From the NCBI GenBank assembly GCA_046727435.1, contig JBKPCR010000203.1, forward strand, positions 1 to 21,429: a stretch of 21,429 nt of DNA, read 5' to 3'. Shown piece after piece: positions 15,274-21,429 of this stretch (positions are counted from its first letter, which is position 1; each line of letters begins with the position of its first letter). A program made the translations under genes and the position numbers. This DNA is from CAVPRW01 sp046727435 [NCBI: bacterium] (GTDB lineage Bacteria > Tectomicrobia > Entotheonellia > J063). The notes beneath the pieces are model-generated. The model worked only from the letters and a program-made list of their open reading frames with translations, was not told the DNA's origin and ran no database searches.

Positions 15274-16494
15274 ATGACCACGCGCCCCCTACTCATGGTC
15301 TATTTCGCCGCAGGGCTAGCGTTCATCGGCTTCGCCCAGGTGTATTTACTCAGAAAATTTTACCATCTGATGTGGCGATCGCCATTACGTCCCCGCCTGC
15401 GCCAGATCCTTTTCGGCGCCATATGTGCCTTCGTCGCACTGATGTATATGCCCTACTTACTCCGCATCCTCTACAAGTGGCCAACGCAAGAGGTTTCCGC
15501 GGTCGTTCTGTACAGCTTGCTCTATCCCTTCAGCCTCTGGGGAATGATTTCCGTGTCGACCTTTCTCATCGTGGTGGTCAGGGATCTCGGGGTCACCGTG
15601 TTCACCCTTTGTAGGCGTGGGACTTCTGCACATGAACCGTCGGACAAACCCCTTGCCGAGCCGCTGTGCACCACCCGCAGGGAGTTTCTGCGTTGGAGTT
15701 TCGGGGCCGCCGCGTCGTCGCCGGTGGGAATATTTACTTACGGAGCAGCCATCGGCAAGGAACGTTATGAGATCGTCGAGCGCACCATCAGGCTTCCCAA
15801 GCTCTCTCCCATGTTAGCCGGCTTACGGATTGTCCAACTCACAGATATCCACGTGGGAAATTTCATGAAGCAGGCGAAGCTGGAATGGTATGTTCGGGCA
15901 GCGAATGAGCTGAACCCGGATCTCGTCGCTCTCACCGGTGACTTCATTGGTTCGTCAGCGCATTTCATTCCAGCCTGTGCCGCCGCCTTGGAGAAACTCG
16001 AGGCCCGAGATGGCGTGTTTGCCTGTTTGGGCAACCATGATTATTGGGTCGGCGCCCAGCGTGTCACAGAAGCCTTACAAGCGGCCGGAGTGGAGGTGTT
16101 GCGCAACGAGGCCCGCAAGCTGTTATTGAAGGGGGCAACCTTGAATGTCGCGGGGGTTGATGACCCCTGGCGCGGCCACGCTGACTTCGACCGGGCGCTG
16201 TCGATGAGCGATCCCAATGCCCCCACGATCATGCTGTGTCATCAACCTGACCTCTTCCCCGCGGTGGTACAACGGGATATCGATCTCACCCTGGCCGGGC
16301 ATTATCACGGTGGACAGGTCAAATGGCGATTCCTCGGCATGGCAGTGTCGCCAGCACACCTCGTCTCCGAGTTCGTCGAGGGGCTCTACGTCCAGGGCCA
16401 ATCGCAATTATATGTCAGCCGTGGCATCGGAATTACCGGGCCGCCGGTGCGACTCAATGCTCCGCCAGAAATTACCCTCCTGCACCTAGCGTGA
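15274..16494 (+). CDS. Membrane-anchored metallophosphoesterase (YkuE/YaeI-like) with internal twin-arginine motif
   Basis: This is a 406-residue calcineurin-like phosphoesterase. Residues 1-110 hold about three hydrophobic helices (6-27, 45-64, 76-103). At 133-160 comes TTRREFLRWSF, a twin-arginine motif (RR 135-136) followed by a weakly hydrophobic GAAASSPVGIFTYGAA stretch, which looks like an internal Tat signal. The catalytic domain begins near 172. Metal ligands are visible: D191 and H193 (TDIHVG), D223 (TGDF), N254 and H255 (GNHD), H323, and H343/H345 (GHYHGGQ). Relatives such as B. subtilis YkuE are Tat-exported wall-associated enzymes; E. coli YaeI relatives act on phospholipid-like substrates. 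The active site would therefore face the periplasm. Neighbouring divergent tatA fits this. The substrate is not known. Confidence 0.9.
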   Translation: MTTRPLLMVYFAAGLAFIGFAQVYLLRKFYHLMWRSPLRPRLRQILFGAICAFVALMYMPYLLRILYKWPTQEVSAVVLYSLLYPFSLWGMISVSTFLIVVVRDLGVTVFTLCRRGTSAHEPSDKPLAEPLCTTRREFLRWSFGAAASSPVGIFTYGAAIGKERYEIVERTIRLPKLSPMLAGLRIVQLTDIHVGNFMKQAKLEWYVRAANELNPDLVALTGDFIGSSAHFIPACAAALEKLEARDGVFACLGNHDYWVGAQRVTEALQAAGVEVLRNEARKLLLKGATLNVAGVDDPWRGHADFDRALSMSDPNAPTIMLCHQPDLFPAVVQRDIDLTLAGHYHGGQVKWRFLGMAVSPAHLVSEFVEGLYVQGQSQLYVSRGIGITGPPVRLNAPPEITLLHLA

Positions 16495-16562
16495 CCTTTC
16501 ACGCTCGCACGGCGACTGTCTGCCTAGTGCCATGATCGAAGGCTCCATCTGGGCGTCGGGGC

Positions 16563-16919
16563 TCATTCCATGAATATGTAACTATAGAGGCGCTCGTTTG
16601 CGAAGAGGACAGCTACGCCACGCTGTTGCACGGTCTTACGTTGCTCGTTATATAGACCCAGGAACAAGACCCAATGCTTTTCAAGGCTGTAGTCATAGAT
16701 CCAGGCCTCGCGATCCTGAATTACCCCATTGCGTGTAGGGACACCCAGCAGCCGTAGGACGTCCTCCTTGGCTGACAGGCCTGGTTGCAATTGGGCCAAC
16801 AGCAGCGGATCGATTTCCGTCCCGCGTTGCTTGCGGTCGACCAGGCAGCCCTGGAGGAGCAAAGGCAACACGCATACCAGCACCCAGCATCGATTCATGT
16901 GCACGCGCTTGGTCCCCAT
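16563..16919 (-). CDS. BamE/SmpA-like outer-membrane lipoprotein
   Basis: This is a small (118 aa) predicted lipoprotein. The signal WVLVCVLPLLLQGC ends at C25 with a good lipobox (LQGC), and there is no Asp at +2, which favours outer-membrane sorting. The mature part has the SmpA/OmlA-type opening (LQPGLSAKEDVLRLLGVPTR), where a helix after a PG turn leads to GxP, then strands with EAWIYDYS. Family members support beta-barrel assembly, but this fold is shared by many lipoproteins, so a BamE role is only a suggestion. ATG 16919 is 6 bases after the carboxypeptidase stop. ATG 16898 is a plausible alternative, giving a shorter signal peptide. Neither has a clear ribosome site, suggesting coupling to the upstream gene. 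Confidence 0.7.
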   Translation of the reverse strand: MGTKRVHMNRCWVLVCVLPLLLQGCLVDRKQRGTEIDPLLLAQLQPGLSAKEDVLRLLGVPTRNGVIQDREAWIYDYSLEKHWVLFLGLYNEQRKTVQQRGVAVLFANERLYSYIFME

Positions 16920-16925
16920 GATACG

Positions 16926-18128
16926 CTAGCGCCCAAACAGCCGCCAAATGAGGCTGACTTTTGGAATCTCTTCCGGCACGACGGCGGCGGTTCTGGTCAG
17001 GATCTGCTCCTGGTGCTTGATGCGCACCTCGCCAATGACCTGCCCGCGATGGGCAGGGGCTGACAGGTCTTTGGGAACCTGCACATCGGTCACCAATTGT
17101 TTCTCGATACCCTTCTTGACGACCACTGCAACGTCCTCCTGAGCCACCGCCCGCACCTTGCGGAGGGTGCTTCCCGACACCGCGATTTCTGGGCCAACCG
17201 GTGCATCCTTCCGCACCAACACCACCTTTCTGTAACTATTGAAGCCCATCGCCAGAAGGCGTTTGGCCTCATCGAATCGCACGGTACTGTTCGGTGCTCC
17301 CATCACCACGGCGATCATGCGCAATCCATCACGTTGCGCCGTAGCCGTGACATTGAAACCCGCCTGCGCGTGGAAACCGGTTTTGAGCCCATCGACGCCG
17401 GGAAACTGGTAGACGAGTTTGTTGGTATTGGTCAGAATGAATTTGCCTCCCCGTAGGCTATCCTCCTTGATTGCACTCCAGACGAGGAGCTCGGGATACT
17501 TGGTCAGTTCGCGGGCAAGAACCGCCATATCGTGTGCACTGGTCAGGTCACCTGGATTTCCATTGGTTGGCGGTAAGCCATGGACCGTCTCAAAGTGTGT
17601 ATCATCCATGCTCAGCGTCTTGGCCCGCTCGTTCATCAGCTCCAAGAACCCCTCGACCGTTGCCGAGATGTGCTCGGCTATCGCCACACAGGCGTCATTC
17701 GCTGAAGCAATGGCGATGGCCTTCATCATCTCTTCGAGCGTAAAAGCCTCCCCCTCGCGCAGATAGACTTGAGACCCTCCCATTTTGCTCGCATGCGCCG
17801 TAGTAGCGATGGGGTCACTCAGGTGCAACTCGCCAGTATGCAACTTCTCCATGACAATGAGCATGAGCATCATCTTGACCATAGAAGCCGGAGCACGTTG
17901 CTTATGAATGTCTTTCTCGAAGAGGATGGCGCCTGTGGCTACCTCCATGAGTAAGGCCGATTCGATCGGCGGTGGCACTGCACCGTTCGCCTGCCGCCGT
18001 TTCGCGCGCTCTCCGGCAGTTGCGAAGGAGACCAAGGTCACCACACCGAGAGAGACCACCATTATCCCGAGCAGTCCTCCACGTGCAGGTTGTCGCGGCA
18101 TTGCCATCCCCCCATTCTCAAGCGTCAT
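16926..18128 (-). CDS. D-alanyl-D-alanine carboxypeptidase (PBP5/DacA-DacF family)
   Basis: This periplasmic serine carboxypeptidase trims the terminal D-Ala from peptidoglycan stem peptides. From ATG 18128 it has 400 residues: an N-terminal signal helix (about 19-38, ending FATAGE), then the penicillin-binding motifs SMVK (S82-K85), SAN (142-144) and KTG (249-251). A PBP5-type C-terminal beta domain (about 315-385) follows, with a short basic amphipathic end (SLIWRLFGR) that can anchor it to the membrane. All catalytic residues are present. Start choice is uncertain: ATG 18128 has GAGAGGGA about 11 bases ahead, while ATG 18101 has GGGGGG 6 bases ahead. An 11-base tandem repeat overlaps the first ATG. 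The lipoprotein gene follows immediately. Confidence 0.95.
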   Translation of the reverse strand: MTLENGGMAMPRQPARGGLLGIMVVSLGVVTLVSFATAGERAKRRQANGAVPPPIESALLMEVATGAILFEKDIHKQRAPASMVKMMLMLIVMEKLHTGELHLSDPIATTAHASKMGGSQVYLREGEAFTLEEMMKAIAIASANDACVAIAEHISATVEGFLELMNERAKTLSMDDTHFETVHGLPPTNGNPGDLTSAHDMAVLARELTKYPELLVWSAIKEDSLRGGKFILTNTNKLVYQFPGVDGLKTGFHAQAGFNVTATAQRDGLRMIAVVMGAPNSTVRFDEAKRLLAMGFNSYRKVVLVRKDAPVGPEIAVSGSTLRKVRAVAQEDVAVVVKKGIEKQLVTDVQVPKDLSAPAHRGQVIGEVRIKHQEQILTRTAAVVPEEIPKVSLIWRLFGR

Positions 18129-18140
18129 GCAAGCGTCATC
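18119..18140. repeat. 11-base tandem duplication at the carboxypeptidase start
   Basis: CAAGCGTCATG (18119-18129) is followed directly by CAAGCGTCATC (18130-18140), a 10-of-11 tandem match. The minus-strand start ATG at 18128 lies in the first copy, and the second copy carries an equivalent ATG just upstream. It probably arose by slippage. Confidence 0.6.
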
Positions 18141-18209
18141 CCTCTCAACAGGTCTGGCGCGTCCTCTCCCCCGTCAGCGATCCTTGCAGGGGAATCGGCT
18201 TTGGGAGAG

Positions 18210-18231
18210 ACTCTCTGTGTCGGACGAGAGT
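18210..18231. repeat. Inverted repeat upstream of the carboxypeptidase gene
   Basis: ACTCTC (18210-18215) pairs exactly with GAGAGT (18226-18231) across 10 bases, about 80 bases upstream of the carboxypeptidase start. It may be a regulatory site. Six-base arms with this spacing can also occur by chance. Confidence 0.3.
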
Positions 18232-18245
18232 TTGGATAAATCTGG

Positions 18246-18261
18246 AAAAAAGGAGGCTCCT
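18246..18261 (-). terminator. Weak intrinsic terminator after the nucleotidyltransferase gene
   Basis: On the minus strand, AGGA-GCC-TCCT (18251-18261) is followed directly by a run of six T (18246-18251, shared base). The stem is only 4 bp, so it would be a weak terminator, but position 20 bases after the stop and the T-run fit. Confidence 0.35.
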
Positions 18262-18280
18262 GCACCACATGAGCGACGGT

Positions 18281-19330
18281 CTACAGGTCAGCGATTCCTG
18301 TACTGGAGACGATCTTGCCGATCAGATTTGAGCCATCTGGGATGGCCACATCATTCAAGACGATCGAGCCCGCAATCGTCACCCCTCGCCCGACGCGAAC
18401 ACGTGGCCAGAGCACGCTCTGCACCAGGCGCACATCGTCAGCAAGCTCGCAACCCTCTCCTAGAATCACTTCCGGCCCAATGCCGACGCAAGCTTGCACA
18501 TCGACACCAGAAGGGCTAGCTACCGGTGGACGAATCGCACCTCCCAGTCTTCCAGAGAGCTGAGAAGCAATGCTCAGGTCGTCCTCATCAGGTGGTAGGT
18601 TCACAGCCGAGCCGACACGCCCACCCACAGCGTCCATATTGGTTTCCCAGTATCGACGAGGTGTGCCAATATCCGACCAATAGCCATGCATCAGATAACC
18701 ATACAAGCGCGACGGGTTGCGGAGGAGAGCGGGGTAAACATCGGTTGTCAGGGCCGCGACGCTCGCTATCTGGATGGCGTCGAGCACCACTGGATCAAGG
18801 ATTTGCACGCCGGTGAAAAGTGTTTCGATAAGAGGGCCGGAGACCCAAGGGACCTCCTGGTCAACGAACTGGGCGATTTGCCCATGGGCGTTCACCTTGA
18901 TCTTACCGTAGTTGTATCGGTAGTGTGCAGGATGCAGCACGATCGTCGCCAGTGCTGCGCGGGATAAATGATACTGAATCACGGCTGACAAGTCAATGTC
19001 GAAAAGAATATCGCCGTGCACGATGAGGACAGGGTCGTTTCCGAAGAAATGGCGCATACGCTGCACGCCGCCAGCCGATCCAAGCAGCTCGGCTTCCTCA
19101 GAATACGTGACCTCGACTCCGAGATGTTCCCCACGGCCGAGCCAGCTGCGGATTTGCTCACTGCGGTAGTGCAGGTTGATGGCAATCTCGCGGATGCCTG
19201 CCTGCCGCACGTGCTTGATGAGATACCAGAGAAGCGGGCGATTGAGGATAGGTACCAATGGCTTGGGCAGATGTGTTGTGAGTGGACGCAGCCGACTGCC
19301 GAGCCCGGCTGCCAAGATCATGGCGCGCAC
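18281..19330 (-). CDS. NDP-sugar nucleotidyltransferase (sugar-1-phosphate guanylyl/uridylyl-type) with left-handed beta-helix C-terminus
   Basis: This enzyme joins a sugar-1-phosphate to an NTP, making a nucleotide sugar for glycan or envelope synthesis. The GT-A signature AAGLGSRLRPLT (7-18) with LPKPLVP (21-27) binds NTP. GSAGGV (84-89) and D107 in VHGDILFDIDL, with D220 in WSDIGTP, are the expected base and metal contacts. Residues from about 260 (VQACVGIGPEVILGEGCEL onward, VRVGRGVTIAGSIV) form hexapeptide-type beta-helix turns, as in mannose-1-phosphate guanylyltransferase/GlmU-like proteins. GTG 19330 gives the family-typical MRAMILAAG; it lies 9 bases after the ftsH stop, without a ribosome site of its own, so translation may be coupled. 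Base and sugar specificity cannot be decided from these motifs. Confidence 0.9.
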   Translation of the reverse strand: MRAMILAAGLGSRLRPLTTHLPKPLVPILNRPLLWYLIKHVRQAGIREIAINLHYRSEQIRSWLGRGEHLGVEVTYSEEAELLGSAGGVQRMRHFFGNDPVLIVHGDILFDIDLSAVIQYHLSRAALATIVLHPAHYRYNYGKIKVNAHGQIAQFVDQEVPWVSGPLIETLFTGVQILDPVVLDAIQIASVAALTTDVYPALLRNPSRLYGYLMHGYWSDIGTPRRYWETNMDAVGGRVGSAVNLPPDEDDLSIASQLSGRLGGAIRPPVASPSGVDVQACVGIGPEVILGEGCELADDVRLVQSVLWPRVRVGRGVTIAGSIVLNDVAIPDGSNLIGKIVSSTGIADL

Positions 19331-19339
19331 GGGTGGGGT

Positions 19340-21307
19340 CTAAGCTGGGGAGGTCGCCGGGGAGGCCCCCAGCATGGCACGAAGCTCTTCTCCCTCGACC
19401 ACCTCTTTATCCAGCAAGCGCCGGGCGAGACGCTCGAGATCGTCGCGCCGCTTGGTCAGGAGATCCCGCACACGCGCATAGGTCTCGTGTATGATGCGCG
19501 CCACTTCCTGATCGATCTCGCGGGCCGTCTCCTCGCTGTATTCCTTCGAGGCCGTAAAGCCACCGTCGAGAAACACTGAGCCACGCTTGGCTTCGAAGGC
19601 CAAGGGCCCAAACTTGGGGCTCATCCCGTACTCGATCACCATGCGCCGGGCGATGTCCGTCGCCCGTGTCAGATCATTATGGGCGCCGGTGGAAATCTCA
19701 TCGAAGACGAGCTCTTCCGCCACCCGGCCGCCAAAGAGGACGGCGAGTTTGTCAAGCAACTCCGAGCGCGTCATCAGATAGCGGTCCTCAGTGGGGAGCT
19801 GCAACGTGTAACCCAGCGCTGCGATGCCGCGCGGCACGATCGAGATGCGATGCACCGGATCGGCACTCGGCAGGCTGGCGGCCACCAGTGCATGACCCGA
19901 CTCGTGATAGGCCACGATCTCTTTCTCTTTATCGCTGAGGATACGATTTTTCTTCTCCAACCCCGCCACGACGCGGTCGATGGCCTCTTCGAAGTCCTCC
20001 ATTTCCACCGCGTCTTTATCCTTCCGCGCTGCCAATAAAGCCGCTTCGTTCACCACGTTCGCGAGGTCGGCCCCGACAAATCCCGGCGTGCGCTGGGCGA
20101 TGGTGCGCAGATCCACCCTGGGACTCAGGCGCACGTGCTGGGCGTGCAGCTGCAAAATGGCTTCTCGTCCGTGCAGGTCAGGCCGATCGACGAGGACCTG
20201 GCGATCGAATCGACCTGGTCGCAGGAGGGCTGAATCGAGGATCTCCGGACGATTCGTCGCCGCCAGGATGATCACTCCTCGGCGCGAGTCAAAGCCATCC
20301 ATCTCAACCAACAGCTGGTTGAGCGTCTGCTCCCGTTCGTCATGCCCGACCAGTGGGTTGGCCCCACGTGCCTTGCCGAGCGCGTCCAGTTCGTCGATGA
20401 AGACAATGCACGGGGCGATAGATTGGGCCTGCGCAAAGAGATCGCGCACGCGCGAGGCCCCGACGCCGACAAACATCTCGACGAATTCCGACCCATTGAT
20501 CGAGAAGAATGGCACCTTGGCCTCCCCAGCCACAGCCCGCGCCAGCAACGTCTTCCCGGTACCAGGGGGGCCGACGAGCAACACCCCCTTGGGGATTTTC
20601 CCACCCAGGCGTTGGAACTTCTTGGGATTGCGCAGAAACTCCACGATTTCTACCAGCTCATCCTTCGCCTCCTGCACCCCGGCCACATCGTTGAAGGTAA
20701 CCTTGACCTCGTTCTCGCCATAGATCTTCGCCTTGCTCCGACCGATGGTCATCACCGTGCCACCCGGACTCATGCGCCGGAAAATCAAGCTCCAGATCCC
20801 GAAGAAAATGAGGATAGGCACCACCCACGACAGCAGCGTGGTGAGCCAGGTGCTTTCATAGCGGCCGGAATACTTAACCCCCTGCTGCTCTAATTCGTTC
20901 ACCAAGTCAGGGTCTTGGACGCGAATGGCGAGAAAGAGCCGAGTCCCGCCAAGTGCCCCCTCCTGCCCCTCTTTGACCAGTCCCCGGATGTCATCTTGGC
21001 TGAGGGTGACGCTTTCGACTTTGCCGCTGCGGAGGAGATCTTTGAATTCACTATAGGGGATGCGGTGAATGGTCTCGGCCAGGAAGAGATTCTGGATGAG
21101 AATCATCAGCAGCAATGCGACAATAAAATACCCCAGCGAAAAGCGGGCGCGCATGGGCAGCTTTTTGCGGGGTCGACGCTGCCGGCTCTGCAAGCCCAAG
21201 GTCTCCTTGAGCTCGTCGAGCCAGGATCGCTTCTCCTCATCGCGCATTTCCGGATCGCCCCGTCCTGCCTCGGCGAATGTCTGATTAGATCTCAGCGTCC
21301 TCACCAT
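19340..21307 (-). CDS. ftsH: ATP-dependent zinc metalloprotease FtsH
   Basis: FtsH is a membrane-anchored hexameric AAA+ protease that degrades damaged membrane proteins and regulatory substrates. From ATG 21307 it has 655 residues: a charged cytoplasmic N-tail of about 55, TM1 (about 58-77), a periplasmic domain, TM2 (about 155-176), then AAA+ with Walker A GPPGTGKT (246-253), pore residues FVG (279-281), Walker [10 protein letters not shown] and the SRH RPGRFDR (363-369). The zinc site is HESGH (468-472), with D545 in [11 protein letters not shown] as third ligand. CCTCC at 21317-21321 (GGAGG on the coding strand), 9 bases upstream, fixes ATG 21307. A TTG at 21313 and ATG 21247 are alternatives. 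The N-tail is longer than in E. coli. The start overlaps the end of the preceding acidic ORF by 23 bases. Confidence 0.97.
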   Translation of the reverse strand: MVRTLRSNQTFAEAGRGDPEMRDEEKRSWLDELKETLGLQSRQRRPRKKLPMRARFSLGYFIVALLLMILIQNLFLAETIHRIPYSEFKDLLRSGKVESVTLSQDDIRGLVKEGQEGALGGTRLFLAIRVQDPDLVNELEQQGVKYSGRYESTWLTTLLSWVVPILIFFGIWSLIFRRMSPGGTVMTIGRSKAKIYGENEVKVTFNDVAGVQEAKDELVEIVEFLRNPKKFQRLGGKIPKGVLLVGPPGTGKTLLARAVAGEAKVPFFSINGSEFVEMFVGVGASRVRDLFAQAQSIAPCIVFIDELDALGKARGANPLVGHDEREQTLNQLLVEMDGFDSRRGVIILAATNRPEILDSALLRPGRFDRQVLVDRPDLHGREAILQLHAQHVRLSPRVDLRTIAQRTPGFVGADLANVVNEAALLAARKDKDAVEMEDFEEAIDRVVAGLEKKNRILSDKEKEIVAYHESGHALVAASLPSADPVHRISIVPRGIAALGYTLQLPTEDRYLMTRSELLDKLAVLFGGRVAEELVFDEISTGAHNDLTRATDIARRMVIEYGMSPKFGPLAFEAKRGSVFLDGGFTASKEYSEETAREIDQEVARIIHETYARVRDLLTKRRDDLERLARRLLDKEVVEGEELRAMLGASPATSPA

Positions 21308-21428
21308 CCCCAAAATCCTCCGGCTTCACATCTCTCAACCAATCCTGCAGTTCGTCAGGGCTCCCCTCCTGTTGCGTCGCCTGAATGGTCAGCCCCATGG
21401 CCTCAGCGTTCTCCAACACTTCGTCCAT
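21285..21428 (-). CDS. Acidic ORF of unknown function, 3' part (start at or beyond window edge)
   Basis: This is the last 47 residues of a reading frame ending TAA at 21285-21287. The sequence is strongly acidic, ending [20 protein letters not shown] do not recognise it. An ATG at 21428 could be its own start, making a 47-residue protein, or it may continue past the window; no upstream sequence is available to judge. It overlaps the ftsH start by 23 bases, and the ftsH ribosome site lies inside it, which suggests a coupled pair. The composition and overlap support real coding. Confidence 0.5.
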   Translation of the reverse strand: MDEVLENAEAMGLTIQATQQEGSPDELQDWLRDVKPEDFGDGEDAEI

Positions 21429-21429
21429 C

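Noticed and set aside
15056-15277. Small plus-strand ORF in the tatA/phosphoesterase gap
   Set aside because: No ribosome site, no similarity, and it runs through the promoter-like elements and into the phosphoesterase start.

Overview
The window looks like ordinary, gene-dense chromosome of a Gram-negative bacterium. It has an RND pump with a lipoprotein-type adaptor, two predicted outer-membrane or periplasmic lipoproteins, a PBP5-type carboxypeptidase and a Tat component. Base composition is moderately GC-rich by eye, genes are packed tightly on both strands, and I see no transposase, integrase, CRISPR array or phage gene. The gene set would fit a Nitrospira-like lineage, but that is an inference from general resemblance and is not shown by any marker here.

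Layout. 1-3312 (minus): an HAE1-type RND efflux pair, adaptor first and then the permease, which runs off the left edge. 3547-4896 (minus): an NtrC-type sigma-54 response regulator with no kinase gene beside it. 5266-6192 (plus): an eIF2B/ribose-1,5-bisphosphate isomerase-like protein whose stop overlaps the stop of a convergent AlkA-type DNA glycosylase (6189-7145, minus). 7512-8267 (plus): a HAD hydrolase, divergent from the glycosylase. 8344-8415 (minus): tRNA-Cys(GCA) with a readable promoter. 8539-9699 (plus): a GNAT acetyltransferase, a probable terminator, a two-helix membrane protein and a tiny basic ORF. 9706-12195 (minus): RecG. 12320-12511 (plus): ribosomal protein L28 with a good sigma-70-type promoter. 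12573-14946 (minus): tatA overlapping a bifunctional Rel/SpoT gene. 15274-16494 (plus): a membrane-anchored metallophosphoesterase with an internal twin-arginine motif, divergent from tatA. 16563-18128 (minus): a D-Ala-D-Ala carboxypeptidase followed by a BamE/SmpA-like lipoprotein. 18281-21428 (minus): an acidic ORF cut at its start, ftsH, and an NDP-sugar nucleotidyltransferase.

Together these are mostly envelope upkeep (efflux, Tat, peptidoglycan trimming, FtsH, sugar-nucleotide supply), stringent response, DNA repair (AlkA, RecG) and translation (L28, tRNA-Cys). I did not find a convincing undescribed multi-gene system. The observations most worth following are the tatA / twin-arginine metallophosphoesterase divergent pair, the tatA-rel overlap, an eIF2B-like protein lacking the isomerase cysteine, and a perfect 8-bp-arm inverted repeat between the AlkA and HAD genes.
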